64,000 nucleotides of DNA, from the NCBI GenBank assembly GCA_944320595.1, contig CALUIB010000014.1, positions 16,966-80,965 of the forward strand. The letters run 5' to 3'. The position numbers were made by a program, and so were the translations under genes. Source of the DNA: an uncultured Muribaculaceae bacterium (lineage in GTDB: Bacteria; Bacteroidota; Bacteroidia; Bacteroidales; Muribaculaceae). A model generated the notes under the pieces. The model saw only the letters and a list, made by a program, of their open reading frames with translations, was not told the DNA's origin and ran no database searches. Below, piece by piece: positions 46,158-55,139 of the stretch (positions within the stretch are counted from its first letter, which is position 1; the number at the start of each line of letters is the position of its first letter).

Positions 46158-47027
46158 TCATTTCAGTTTTTTCAGAATTATGTCATTTTCAAGGTCTGAG
46201 ATGTTGTAAAGATGTTCCAATACATCAAAAGTTTCTTTTAGATTGTTTTTGGCTTTGCGCCAACCATATCCATCTGTGAACCATGCAAACTTGAAATACC
46301 CTAGGTCTTTAGTTTCCAAAGTGATGGTTTTATAGCTACGGGCTGTTTCATTCAATTTGGAACCACCGCTGGTATAAAAGTTGGTTTCTATTCCATAAAC
46401 GGTATTTTCTCCTTTTACAACAAAGTCAAATCTTTTTTCAGCCCCACCATTATTTGAAATAGAGGATAAATCTATGCCCCATTTAGTTTCTATCTCATGT
46501 ATATACATTTCTTTGAAATATGAAACACCTTTCACAAGTCCCGCCTTATTCAGATAACTTTCCACAAGATTTTCCATTAGATGGCCTCCTCTATTTTTTC
46601 GGCCATTGGAATCGAGACCAGTTTCTATGCCTGTCACATAATCTACAAGATTGTTGACAATATGATTTTCCATTAAATCAAATAAACCTGTTTTACGCAT
46701 GAATTTGGCATATTCCTCATTCGAGCAATTAGGCTTGTCAAAGTGGAAATCAATCTGACCTTCTTCATCCATCGCCATAATATCAAGTTCACGCTTGGCC
46801 AAAAGAATTGGTATGCAGCTTAATGTCTCGGGATATTGCATCAAGATGCTTTTAAATTCATTTTCAATATTCTTTGAGCCAATAAGAGAGTTTAAAATAT
46901 TTAGTGGAATTTTTATGGCATTTACATTGTTGAACACCTTGTTGAAATCAACATAATATTTGTAATCGGCTATAGAAGGCCTGAATTTGGCAAGCCAATC
47001 ATTAAAATCTCTCATATTAATAAGCAT
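46158..47027 (-). CDS. DpnII-type restriction endonuclease (GATC, inferred)
   Basis: The product has 289 residues. It resembles DpnII/MboI-type nucleases: DFNDWLAKFRPSIADYKYY at the start, the nuclease-core candidate blocks ILLAKRELDIMAMDEEG and RFDFVVKGENTVYGIETNFY, and SGGSKLNETARSYK. Cleavage at unmethylated GATC is inferred from family and context. The ATG at 47025-47027 overlaps the methylase gene by 11 bp; an alternative ATG at 47013-47015 starts just after its stop. Confidence 0.85.
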   Translation of the reverse strand: MLINMRDFNDWLAKFRPSIADYKYYVDFNKVFNNVNAIKIPLNILNSLIGSKNIENEFKSILMQYPETLSCIPILLAKRELDIMAMDEEGQIDFHFDKPNCSNEEYAKFMRKTGLFDLMENHIVNNLVDYVTGIETGLDSNGRKNRGGHLMENLVESYLNKAGLVKGVSYFKEMYIHEIETKWGIDLSSISNNGGAEKRFDFVVKGENTVYGIETNFYTSGGSKLNETARSYKTITLETKDLGYFKFAWFTDGYGWRKAKNNLKETFDVLEHLYNISDLENDIILKKLK

Positions 47028-47922
47028 TAGTAATGTTTGAGATCATTATTTCGGAAATAGCTCCACGACCATTTGCTTTTGAGTTTATCATCCTCGCAGC
47101 CGAGATTCTTTTTATGGAAAACATATTGTAAAGATGGTCAAAAAACACATCTTTGCTATCTACATTTTTTGGATCTGAGTTACTTGCCACAAATAACGAT
47201 TTGTGTCTTGCAATATATTCACAAAAATCTCGAAGCCGCATCTGTTCATTATCGTTAAAACCATCTTTTGAATAAGATGTAAATGCAGAAGTTTCTGTTA
47301 AGGGTCTATACGGTGGATCCAAATAATATAAAACATTACCACCAGCATATTTACCGGTCTGCGCAAAATCGCCACATAGAATTTCAACCCGTTGCAGAAT
47401 AGCAGAATCTGCTTTTAATGTTTCTTCGTCACAAATTTTAGGATTCGTGTATTTTCCGTGAGGAACATTAAACGCCCCTTTAGAGTTTACACGGTATAGA
47501 CCATTGAAACAAGTGCGGTTCAGGAAAATAAATAATGCTGCTGTCTTAACATTTGAACATTTTCGTTCATTAAAAAGTTCGCGTTTTGATAGAAAATAAT
47601 TCTTTCTATGGGCATCATCGAGTGAAAGATATTCATATTGAATTTGCGTCAATTCAGCGATAAGGTTTTCAACATCTGACTTTATTACATTGTATGTACA
47701 AATTAACTCTGTATTTATATCATTAATAATAGCTTTTTTTATATTAGGGTACTCTTGCAAAATCCAAAACATAACAGCCCCTCCACCAACAAATGGCTCA
47801 ACATAAGTTACATCATTCATTAGTGATAAGTCATAAGGTAGAGACTTCTTTATGTCATCAAGTAGTTGGGTTTTACCGCCAACCCACTTGACAAATGGTT
47901 TTGCCGGATATGTATTCTTCAT
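47017..47922 (-). CDS. Dam/DpnM-type DNA adenine methyltransferase
   Basis: The product has 301 residues. Motifs of alpha-class adenine methylases are AKPFVKWVGGKTQLLDDIKK (SAM binding, residues 5-25), YVEPFVGGGAV, and the catalytic LYYLDPPYRPLTETSAF near residue 195. It would methylate the adenine in GATC and protect host DNA. It is the first gene of the operon; a minus-strand promoter lies at 47966-47997. Confidence 0.88.
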   Translation of the reverse strand: MKNTYPAKPFVKWVGGKTQLLDDIKKSLPYDLSLMNDVTYVEPFVGGGAVMFWILQEYPNIKKAIINDINTELICTYNVIKSDVENLIAELTQIQYEYLSLDDAHRKNYFLSKRELFNERKCSNVKTAALFIFLNRTCFNGLYRVNSKGAFNVPHGKYTNPKICDEETLKADSAILQRVEILCGDFAQTGKYAGGNVLYYLDPPYRPLTETSAFTSYSKDGFNDNEQMRLRDFCEYIARHKSLFVASNSDPKNVDSKDVFFDHLYNMFSIKRISAARMINSKANGRGAISEIMISNITNAY

Positions 47923-47965
47923 ATAACTACAAATTCAAGCAGAGAAAAGCATTTACAGTATTATG

Positions 47966-47997
47966 CAAAAATAGTGATAAAGATTTTGGTTGCACAA
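47966..47997 (-). promoter_or_regulatory. Promoter of the DpnII-type operon
   Basis: On the minus strand TTG (47997-47995) is followed after 21 nt by TATTTTTG (47973-47966), 44 bp before the methylase ATG. Confidence 0.5.
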
Positions 47998-48013
47998 CAA
48001 TTGGGCATAAAAA

Positions 48014-48045
48014 AAGTGGTTTCATTTCACTGAATGAAACCACTT
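48014..48045. terminator. Terminator downstream of tRNA-Gln
   Basis: AAGTGGTTTCATT (48014-48026) pairs perfectly with AATGAAACCACTT (48033-48045). On the minus strand a run of T follows, ending the tRNA transcript. Confidence 0.8.
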
Positions 48046-48060
48046 ATAGAAGATTTTGAG

Positions 48061-48131
48061 TTGTCTTACGAGGATTCGAACCTCGACAGGCAGAACCAAA
48101 AACTGCAGTGCTACCATTACACCATAAGACA
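48061..48131 (-). tRNA. tRNA-Gln (anticodon TTG)
   Basis: Read on the minus strand, the acceptor arms TGTCTTA and TAAGACA pair. The anticodon arm GCAGT-TTTTGGT-TCTGC shows TTG in the loop. The T arm CGAGGTTCGAATCCTCG is standard. The discriminator is A and CCA is not encoded. A T/T mismatch closes the anticodon stem. Confidence 0.93.
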
Positions 48132-48168
48132 ATCCTCTCAATTGAGACTCATCGTCCCAATTGCGGTG

Positions 48169-48200
48169 CAAAGTTAAGCAGAAATGAGGATAGCTGCAAA
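48169..48200 (-). promoter_or_regulatory. Promoter of tRNA-Gln
   Basis: On the minus strand TTTG (48200-48197) is followed after 20 nt by TAACTTTG (48176-48169), 37 bp before the mature tRNA. Confidence 0.65.
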
Positions 48201-48271
48201 TTTTTCGGAGTTTTTTTTAAATAAAAGTGTTATTGATGTGGCCGCCGACGCATACTGTGATGTTATTTGAG

Positions 48272-48279
48272 TAACTTTG
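48272..48279 (+). promoter_or_regulatory. -7 box TAACTTTG for the MATE gene
   Basis: TAACTTTG lies 20 bp before the ATG at 48300. The -33 element is not clear. Confidence 0.5.
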
Positions 48280-48299
48280 CAACGCAAAAATCACGACAA

Positions 48300-49679
48300 A
48301 TGGAACGCAGGGAGAATATCGACAGGATAGGCGAGTTGAAATATCTCTCGGTGGGCAAGTTGCTATGGAAGTACAGCCTGCCTGCGATAGTGGGCACGGT
48401 GGTCATGTCGCTTTACAACATCATCGACCGTGTTTTCATTGGGCAGGGTGTGGGGCCCGATGCCATAGCCGGGCTTGCCATAACATTTCCCGTGATGAAC
48501 CTTGCCTCGGCACTGGGAATGCTAATCGGCGTGGGAAGTTCGTCTAGGGTGTCGATAGTGCTCGGGCAGGGGAACAAGGATATGGCCTTCAAGATACTTG
48601 GCAACAGCATAATAATGACCGTGGTGCTCGGGCTGTGCTACATAACGGCGTTTGCGGTGTTTATGGAAGATATTCTTGTGCTGTTCGGGGCAAGCGAGAA
48701 GACGTTGCCATACGCCTACGACTTCATGATGTACATACTGCCCGGGATGCTGTTCATGAACCTGTGCTATTCTTACAACAATGTGATGCGGGCATCGGGC
48801 TATCCCACCCGTGCCATGGTGACGATGTTCATAGGTGCCGGGTTGAACATAATACTTGCGCCAATTTTTATTTTTGTGCTTGACTGGGGCATAAAGGGTG
48901 CGGCTATAGCCTCGGATATTTCCATGCTTGTGTCGGCTGCGTTTGTGATGGCGCACTTCATGTCGCGCAGGAGCGAGTTGCACTTCAAGCGCGGCATCTA
49001 CAGGCTTGAAAAGTCGATACTGTTGTCGGTGGTGTCGATAGGCGCGGCACCGTTCCTAATCAATTGTGCCGGATGCGCAATCAATGCCATAGTCAATAAT
49101 ATGCTGTACCGTCATGGCGGCGACTCGTCGGTGGCGGCAATGGGCATTTTCACCACTTACACGCAGTTGCTCGTTACCGTTGTTATAGGTATATGCCAGG
49201 GCATGCAGCCCATAGTGGGTTTCAATTACGGCGCAAGGCTGTTTGGCCGGCTGCGCCGAACGTATTACCTTGCCGTGGGTGCGGCCTCGGCGGTGTGCGT
49301 TGCCGGAACACTGTTTTCGCTTGCGTTTCCGCATTACATAGCCATGGCATTCACCACCGACGGCGCATTGATAAATGTGACTTCCAATGGGCTGCCTGTC
49401 GCCATGTTGATGTTTTGGGGCGTAGGGTTCCAGATAGTATCGACCAATTTCTTCCAGTCGCTTGGAATGGCTGCCAAGTCGATTTTCCTTAGCCTCACTC
49501 GCCAAATAATTTTCTTGATTCCACTGTTGCTGCTGTTGCCGCCCTGTTTCGGCCTCAAAGGCGTGTGGTCGGCGTTCCCGGCATCCGACGCATTGGCCAT
49601 TTTAGTGACGGTGGTACTAATAATGCGCGAGTTTGGGAAGTTGAGGCGCATGGAGGGTGCGGAAGGTATAGCCAAGTAA
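48300..49679 (+). CDS. MATE family efflux transporter
   Basis: The product has 459 residues from the ATG at 48300. Twelve hydrophobic segments are arranged as two halves. The opening KLLWKYSLPAIVGTVVMSLY and YNIIDRVFIGQGVGPDAIAG, and QPIVGFNYGARLF in the second half, are MATE signatures. It exports cationic compounds by sodium or proton antiport across the inner membrane; the substrate is unknown. DUF486 follows 25 bp later and may share the transcript. Confidence 0.92.
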   Translation: MERRENIDRIGELKYLSVGKLLWKYSLPAIVGTVVMSLYNIIDRVFIGQGVGPDAIAGLAITFPVMNLASALGMLIGVGSSSRVSIVLGQGNKDMAFKILGNSIIMTVVLGLCYITAFAVFMEDILVLFGASEKTLPYAYDFMMYILPGMLFMNLCYSYNNVMRASGYPTRAMVTMFIGAGLNIILAPIFIFVLDWGIKGAAIASDISMLVSAAFVMAHFMSRRSELHFKRGIYRLEKSILLSVVSIGAAPFLINCAGCAINAIVNNMLYRHGGDSSVAAMGIFTTYTQLLVTVVIGICQGMQPIVGFNYGARLFGRLRRTYYLAVGAASAVCVAGTLFSLAFPHYIAMAFTTDGALINVTSNGLPVAMLMFWGVGFQIVSTNFFQSLGMAAKSIFLSLTRQIIFLIPLLLLLPPCFGLKGVWSAFPASDALAILVTVVLIMREFGKLRRMEGAEGIAK

Positions 49680-49704
49680 TAAAAAATATTATATATAATT
49701 GCAA

Positions 49705-50076
49705 ATGAAAGCGTTTTATACAATCGGACTACTTGTGATATCGAATATGTTCATGACCTTTGCCTGGTATGGGCATTTGAAGATGAAGCAGGAATTCAAC
49801 TGGTTTGCCGAGCTGCCGCTCATAGGCGTGGTGGTATTCGGCTGGGCCATAGCCTTCTTTGAATATCTTTTCCAAGTGCCTGCCAATCGCATAGGTTTCA
49901 TAGAAAACGGCGGGCCGTTCTCGCTCATGCAGCTCAAGGTGATACAGGAAGTGATAACGCTCATCATCTTCACCATTTTCACCACGGTGTTTTTCAAGGG
50001 CGAGGCACTGCATTGGAACCACTTCGTGGCATTTATATTCCTTGTACTTGCCGTTTATTTCGTATTTATGAAGTAA
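49705..50076 (+). CDS. DUF486 small membrane protein
   Basis: The product has 123 residues from the ATG at 49705. Four hydrophobic segments are seen with the family blocks FMTFAWYGHLK, WAIAFFEYLFQVPANRIG and LKVIQEVITL. The fold is like small multidrug-resistance proteins. The function is unknown. It lies directly after the MATE gene, which may hint at transport. Confidence 0.88.
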   Translation: MKAFYTIGLLVISNMFMTFAWYGHLKMKQEFNWFAELPLIGVVVFGWAIAFFEYLFQVPANRIGFIENGGPFSLMQLKVIQEVITLIIFTIFTTVFFKGEALHWNHFVAFIFLVLAVYFVFMK

Positions 50077-50115
50077 AATGGTATATTTGCATCGATACCT
50101 TTATATCATAGAATA

Positions 50116-51162
50116 ATGGCGCAAGGAACTGTAGTTTTTGATTGTGAAAGGATGAAACATGCCAATTCAGGCTTGTTTTACTTCTGCTCTCAATTGGGCA
50201 AGGCTTTGCTCGAAGAAGCAAATGGTGAGGAAGATATAGCTTTCTACGTACCAAGTAAATTAAAAGGATACTTTGGCGAAAAGGCAAGATACAAGATACT
50301 AACCCCGTTGCATAAATTATTCTTGCCAACTTTCGGAACAAGGGTGTGGCACGCTACTTACCAAACTACGGCATATATGCCTGCGCCGTGCTGCAAGACA
50401 AATGTCATACTCACCGTGCACGACCTTAATTTTCTATATGAAAAAGGCAAGGAAAAACATGAGCATTATATAAAGGAGTTGCAGCGCAATGTTGACCGCT
50501 CCGACGTGGTGGTCGCAATATCGAAGTATGCGCAGCGCGACCTTGAGGCTCACATAGACATTAAAGGTAAGCCTGTACACGTGATATATAACGGCTGCAA
50601 CGTGTATAAAGGTGCGATTGAAGCTCCTGCTGTAAAGCCTGCCAACCCTTTCCTGTTCACCATAGGCATGGTGTTGGCCAAGAAAAACTTCCATGTGCTG
50701 CCAAGGCTGTTGGAAGGAAATGATTATGAACTCGTCATAGCAGGGCGTCAATCAGATTACAGTAATCGCATCATCGAGGAGGCCCGCAGGTGCGGTGTGC
50801 TTGGCAGGGTGCATTTGGTGGGTGCAATTTCCGACGAAAACAAGTATTGGTATCTGAACAATTGCGAGGCTTTTGTGTTCCCTTCCATCGCCGAGGGGTT
50901 CGGGCTACCTGTCATCGAGGCCATGTCGTGCGGTAAACCTGTGTTTTTGTCGCAATACACCTCGTTGCCTGAAATTGGTTCCGACAAGGCTTACTATTTC
51001 AACAAAGACTTTGACGGCGAGGGAATGAGGAGCGAACTTGAGGCTGGCTTGAATGATTTCAAGCAGAGGAACAGAGCGGAAGAAATACGGCAGTATGCCG
51101 CCAAGTTTTCATGGAAAGAAGCTGCACGGCTGTATTTGAGCCTGTATAACTCACTTCTTTAG
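50116..51162 (+). CDS. Glycosyltransferase family 4 (GT-B fold)
   Basis: The product has 348 residues. The N-terminal domain has VILTVHDLNFLYEKGKEKHE. The C-terminal nucleotide-sugar domain carries FLFTIGMVLAKKNFHVL and the EX7E block VFPSIAEGFGLPVIEAMSCG. It transfers a sugar from an activated donor, probably in envelope glycan or LPS synthesis; donor and acceptor are unknown. It stands apart from any polysaccharide cluster. Confidence 0.9.
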   Translation: MAQGTVVFDCERMKHANSGLFYFCSQLGKALLEEANGEEDIAFYVPSKLKGYFGEKARYKILTPLHKLFLPTFGTRVWHATYQTTAYMPAPCCKTNVILTVHDLNFLYEKGKEKHEHYIKELQRNVDRSDVVVAISKYAQRDLEAHIDIKGKPVHVIYNGCNVYKGAIEAPAVKPANPFLFTIGMVLAKKNFHVLPRLLEGNDYELVIAGRQSDYSNRIIEEARRCGVLGRVHLVGAISDENKYWYLNNCEAFVFPSIAEGFGLPVIEAMSCGKPVFLSQYTSLPEIGSDKAYYFNKDFDGEGMRSELEAGLNDFKQRNRAEEIRQYAAKFSWKEAARLYLSLYNSLL

Positions 51163-51228
51163 CGCCAAAAATAGGCGAGTGGAAGGCAGTGTGACATTGG
51201 CAAGCCAAACTGTGGGCATAAAATAGAA

Positions 51229-51259
51229 TTTGAAATGTGTAGTTAAAAGCATATATTTG
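51229..51259 (+). promoter_or_regulatory. Consensus promoter of the UmuC-like polymerase gene
   Basis: TTTG (51229-51232) is followed after exactly 19 nt by TATATTTG (51252-51259), 28 bp before the ATG. No obvious LexA-type palindrome overlaps it. Confidence 0.65.
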
Positions 51260-51287
51260 TGGTGGCATAAAGATTAATTTGTTTACC

Positions 51288-52511
51288 ATGATAATACACA
51301 TTGATTGCAATTCGTTTTATGCTTCGGTTGAATTAGCCGAGCATCCTGAATTTGTGGGCCGACCTGTAGTTGTTGCCAATAACAACGAGGCTGGAGGGGG
51401 CATTATACTTGCCCTTACTAAGGAGGCCAAGAAAATAGGGTTGCGCAGAGGAGACCCTATTTTCAAGGTTAAGGATAAATTAAAAGCCAACGATGTGGCG
51501 GTATTTGCCGCCGACCTGTATAAGTACAGGAATGTGTCGAGGCGTATCATGAAGGAAGTGGTAAGGCAGGAGATAGTGCTTGATTTCCTGCAATATAGCG
51601 TGGATGAATTTTTCGGTAGAATACCCGATGATGACCCTGTATGCGTGAGGCAGTGTATGGAACAAGTGGTACAGTTGATAAAGGACAGTTGCAATGTACC
51701 GGTTAGTTGCGGATGTTCAAGCACTTATACACTGGCCAAAACTGCCACGTGGTTTGCAAAGCGTTATGAGGCGTATGGTGGAATTTGCATTATCACTCCC
51801 GATGTGGTGGAAAAGGCATTGAAGAATATAGCCATTGAGGATGTGTGGGGAATAGGCAGGCGCAGTGCGCCACGGTTGAAACACATAGGCATATCCACTG
51901 CATACGATTTCGCCAATCTCGGAGAATCGCTTGTCGATTCGCTTATGACCACTGCGAGGGTACACACTTGGAGGGAATTGCACGGCATCCCGTCAATCGA
52001 TTTGTCGGCTCCCGACCACCAACAATCGATTATGCATAGCCGCACATTTGCCTTTATGGAAACCGATTTGGTGCGCCTGCACGAGTTGCTCAGCAATTAT
52101 GCCGCCGATGCGGCTGTGAATTTACGTCGTGAGAATTGCCTGTGCCGCACGGTGACGGTGTTTATCTGCACTAATCCGCATCGCACCGACTTGCCTCAGT
52201 ATTCAAATGCCCAAACGGCGAAATTGCCTACGGCCACGTCAAACACGCAGGAGATTGTGCGCGTGGCCATCGCATTGCTCGACAAGTTGTTTGTGAAAGG
52301 CTATAAATACAAGCGTATGGGTATAGTGCTGGGCAGCCTTGTCGAAGACGAAGGTTGGCAGCTCGACCTTTTCGACCATGTAAATACGTCGCAGAACCGT
52401 CGCCTTATGGAAGTGGCCGACCGGCTTAATGTGAAATATGGCCGCCATACGGTGAGGCTGACCGTGCAGGGCAACACGCCCGCCAAGCCGCCTATCGATG
52501 AAGGGGATTGA
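51288..52511 (+). CDS. Y-family translesion DNA polymerase (UmuC-like)
   Basis: The product has 407 residues from the ATG at 51288. The palm motifs are IIHIDCNSFYASVELAEHPE (first metal Asp) and YSVDEFFGRIP (Asp-Glu pair). VSCGCSSTYTLAKTATWFAK and IEDVWGIGRRSAPRLKHIGI are closer to UmuC than to DinB. A little-finger domain follows. It copies damaged DNA. There is no umuD gene beside it. The C-terminus lacks an obvious clamp-binding motif. Confidence 0.85.
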   Translation: MIIHIDCNSFYASVELAEHPEFVGRPVVVANNNEAGGGIILALTKEAKKIGLRRGDPIFKVKDKLKANDVAVFAADLYKYRNVSRRIMKEVVRQEIVLDFLQYSVDEFFGRIPDDDPVCVRQCMEQVVQLIKDSCNVPVSCGCSSTYTLAKTATWFAKRYEAYGGICIITPDVVEKALKNIAIEDVWGIGRRSAPRLKHIGISTAYDFANLGESLVDSLMTTARVHTWRELHGIPSIDLSAPDHQQSIMHSRTFAFMETDLVRLHELLSNYAADAAVNLRRENCLCRTVTVFICTNPHRTDLPQYSNAQTAKLPTATSNTQEIVRVAIALLDKLFVKGYKYKRMGIVLGSLVEDEGWQLDLFDHVNTSQNRRLMEVADRLNVKYGRHTVRLTVQGNTPAKPPIDEGD

Positions 52512-52515
52512 CAAG

Positions 52516-53241
52516 TTACAGTTTCACGGGCCAACGGAAGTGCTTTAGCTCGCTATCGAGGATTTTTTCATTGCCGTTGCAATATTGGTTAAGCAGGTTG
52601 TGGAATTGGGGGCTGTGGTTGAAATGGGTGAGATGTGCCAGCTCGTGCAATATTATGAATTTTGCAAGATGCTTGGGCAGGAACACAAGATTGCACGACA
52701 GCTGAATTTCTCCTTTTGCGGTGCAGTGCCCCAGTTTGCGCAGTCCTCCGCCTATTACGAATTTCGCAGGCTTTGCGCCAATTTCGGTTGCTATGTTTTC
52801 GGCAAATCGAGGCAATACCGATGCAGCAATACGCTTGGCGAGGAGTTTGAGGCATTGCGATATAAGCGAGGTCACACGTTCATCGCCAAAGTCCATGCCT
52901 GTGTGTATTTTCACACTGAGTGTGTTGCCCGTGTCGCTGCCAAAGGTCGCCTTGCCCGGGAAGCGTTGTTGCCTGCATATATTGATTGTGTAACCGCCGA
53001 GGCAATTGATTTCTTGCCCTTCGTGGTAGCGCAATTTTGTTTCTTCGCTTTTGGCAAGCATCTGCCGCAGTTTTGTCCTGTTGTCGTCAATTACTTTGCA
53101 TAGTTCGTCATACCTTATGCTGGTGGGTACGTGCAATTCTATTGCGCCATTGCGCACATTCGACCGTATGCTTTTCATTCCACGCCGGGTGGATATGATA
53201 ATGGTTCCAAATTCGGCATCGTCAAGCTTGTATTGCCCCAT
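52516..53241 (-). CDS. YgjP/DUF45-type zinc metallopeptidase-like protein
   Basis: The product has 241 residues. The zinc site HELAH in FIILHELAHLTHFNHSPQFH is near residue 200. The N-terminal half is beta-rich (TIIISTRRGMKSIRSNVRNG). The family is cytosolic and poorly characterised, related to WLM/SprT-type peptidases. It is convergent with the UmuC-like gene (4 bp between stops) and 16 bp upstream of nadK on the same strand. Confidence 0.85.
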   Translation of the reverse strand: MGQYKLDDAEFGTIIISTRRGMKSIRSNVRNGAIELHVPTSIRYDELCKVIDDNRTKLRQMLAKSEETKLRYHEGQEINCLGGYTINICRQQRFPGKATFGSDTGNTLSVKIHTGMDFGDERVTSLISQCLKLLAKRIAASVLPRFAENIATEIGAKPAKFVIGGGLRKLGHCTAKGEIQLSCNLVFLPKHLAKFIILHELAHLTHFNHSPQFHNLLNQYCNGNEKILDSELKHFRWPVKL

Positions 53242-53257
53242 TTTTCAAGCCAGTTTC

Positions 53258-54118
53258 TTATTGCCCCCACATGAGCTTGCGGCGCAGGGTGTCGGCAAAA
53301 TTATGGTCAAAGGGTTCAACTACTTTAACAAACGTGTCGGAACGGCGAACTGTCACAGCCGACCCCGACGGGAAAGAATAAGCCTCGCCGTCGAGGCTCA
53401 CAAGGTACTGTTGTGCGCGCGAGCTTGTTTCCACCTCTATTACCGAGTCGTCGCGCAGCACAAGCGGGCGCATTGTGAGCGAATGTGGCGATATTGGCGA
53501 CAATACTATAACCTGTGCCGTGGGTTCTATGAGTGGGCCGCCTGCGCTAAGATTATAAGCCGTTGAACCTGTGGGGGTTGAAATCACTAATCCGTCGCCA
53601 CGATATGTGGTGAGGTCGATGCCGTTGACCCAAGTACGCATTGCCAGCATCGAGCAATTGTCTTGCCGCAATATCGACACTTCGTTCAGCGCAAGCGTGT
53701 TTTCTATTTCCACGCCGCAGTTGTTGCTTATTTCCACCATTGTACGGTACCCTATTTTGTATTTGCCGCCAAAGAGTTCTTCGGCCACTTGCTCCACGTC
53801 GGTTACGTTGGCTGCGGCAAGGTAGCCAAGGTGGCCGGTGTTTATTCCCAGAATAGGCACACCCTTTTTGGCCATTACTCGCGCCGTGCGTAGGAATGTT
53901 CCGTCGCCGCCTATGCTCAGAGCCACGTTGCCGTCCATTTTGCAAGCAGGCTTGCTTTCTTCCTTGTCGATAGTTATGCCAAGCACATACCTTAGGTATT
54001 GGTAGAAACTACGTTCCACCTCTATTTCCACACCATAGCGGCGCAACACATCCACAAGATGGCGCAACACGCCAGCATAGTGCTGTTGGTATTCATTCCC
54101 GAAAAGTAATATTTTCAT
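53258..54118 (-). CDS. nadK: NAD kinase
   Basis: The product has 286 residues from the ATG at 54116-54118. Motifs are LSIGGDGTFLRTARV (GGDG loop), TLALNEVSIL (NE motif) and DGLVISTPTGSTAYNLSAGG. It makes NADP from NAD in the cytosol. It is divergent from pdxJ across a repeat-filled spacer of about 290 bp. Confidence 0.95.
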   Translation of the reverse strand: MKILLFGNEYQQHYAGVLRHLVDVLRRYGVEIEVERSFYQYLRYVLGITIDKEESKPACKMDGNVALSIGGDGTFLRTARVMAKKGVPILGINTGHLGYLAAANVTDVEQVAEELFGGKYKIGYRTMVEISNNCGVEIENTLALNEVSILRQDNCSMLAMRTWVNGIDLTTYRGDGLVISTPTGSTAYNLSAGGPLIEPTAQVIVLSPISPHSLTMRPLVLRDDSVIEVETSSRAQQYLVSLDGEAYSFPSGSAVTVRRSDTFVKVVEPFDHNFADTLRRKLMWGQ

Positions 54119-54155
54119 CGTCAAATCAATGTTTTGTGTGGCATAACGCAAAGTG

Positions 54156-54325
54156 TGCTGCGGCTTGGTCGTGGGGGGAACATTTGTTCTACTTCCCGAT
54201 AAAAAACAAATAAATTTGTTTTGTTCTACTCTTGCCTTGCACTATCTTTTGATAAGATAGGCTGCGGCTTGGTATAAAAAACAAATAAATTTGTTTTGTT
54301 CTACTCTTGCCTTGCACTATCTTTG
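54156..54325. repeat. Tandem palindromic repeats, related to those at 32514-32664
   Basis: A 51-bp sequence at 54199-54249 recurs exactly at 54274-54324 (offset 75 bp). The linker GGCTGCGGCTTGGT between them also occurs in part at 54158-54169. Read on the minus strand, the order AAAGATAG, spacer, CCGCAGCCTATCTT is the same as in the 32.5-kb element (AAATATAG, spacer, CGCAGCCTATATT). Confidence 0.85.
54295..54325 (+). promoter_or_regulatory. Consensus promoter for pdxJ inside the repeat
   Basis: TTTG (54295-54298) is followed after exactly 19 nt by TATCTTTG (54318-54325), 86 bp before the pdxJ ATG. In the upstream copy the box has decayed to TATCTTTT. Confidence 0.7.
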
Positions 54326-54411
54326 CAGCAAAATTAATGCACTTACAAATATACGATATTTTTGTCGTAACCGTAATTATTTTAAATGTGCATTTTATTA
54401 GGATACGAGGA

Positions 54412-55125
54412 ATGACGAATTTAAGTGTTAACATCAACAAAGTTGCCACCTTGCGTAATGCCCGCGGTGGAAATATGCCTGACGTGGAAAAGGTGGCTGT
54501 GGATTGTGAACGGTTTGGCGCCGACGGCATAACCGTGCATCCGCGTCCCGACGAAAGGCACATACGCCGCAGCGATGTTTATGCCCTGCGCCCGATAGTG
54601 CGCACTGAATTTAACATCGAGGGTTATCCGTCGGACGATTTCATCGACTTGCTGCTGAAAGTGAAGCCCGAACAGGCCACGCTTGTTCCCGATGCGCCCA
54701 ATGCCCTTACTTCGACGGCAGGGTGGGAGGTGGCCGACCATCTTGATTTTCTGACATCGGTAGTTGACCGCCTGAAGGAGGCTGGCATTCGTACAAGTAT
54801 TTTTGTGGGAACCGACATCGAGAACATAAAACTTGCCGCCAAGACGGGTGCCGACCGTGTGGAATTATATACCGAACCATACGCCGTGGCATATTCCAAG
54901 GATCCGGCTGCCGCCGTGGCTCCCTACGTCGCAGCCTCCGAGGCTGCCCACAAGGTGGGGCTTGGGGTGAATGCCGGTCACGACTTGAGCCTTGTCAACT
55001 TGAGGTATTTCTACGAGAACTTGCCGCACCTCAACGAGGTGTCGATAGGCCACTGCCTCATTTGCGATGCCTTGTATTTGGGGCTTGAAAAGACTATTGC
55101 GGCTTATAAAAATTGTTTAAGATAA
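54412..55125 (+). CDS. pdxJ: Pyridoxine 5'-phosphate synthase
   Basis: The product has 237 residues from the ATG at 54412. The TIM-barrel motifs are [30 protein letters not shown] and [14 protein letters not shown], with the active-site His and Glu present. It condenses 1-deoxyxylulose 5-phosphate with aminoacetone phosphate in the DXP-dependent B6 pathway. It is 14 bp upstream of exbB. Confidence 0.95.
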   Translation: MTNLSVNINKVATLRNARGGNMPDVEKVAVDCERFGADGITVHPRPDERHIRRSDVYALRPIVRTEFNIEGYPSDDFIDLLLKVKPEQATLVPDAPNALTSTAGWEVADHLDFLTSVVDRLKEAGIRTSIFVGTDIENIKLAAKTGADRVELYTEPYAVAYSKDPAAAVAPYVAASEAAHKVGLGVNAGHDLSLVNLRYFYENLPHLNEVSIGHCLICDALYLGLEKTIAAYKNCLR

Positions 55126-55139
55126 ACAACCACAGCATT

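Noticed and set aside
51197..51208. Short palindrome TTGGCAAGCCAA upstream of the UmuC-like gene as an SOS operator
   Set aside because: It is only 12 bp, lies upstream of the promoter and does not resemble a known LexA site.
54181..54330. Riboswitch (TPP or similar) in front of pdxJ
   Set aside because: The sequence is explained by the tandem repeat and its promoter; no riboswitch core motif is seen.
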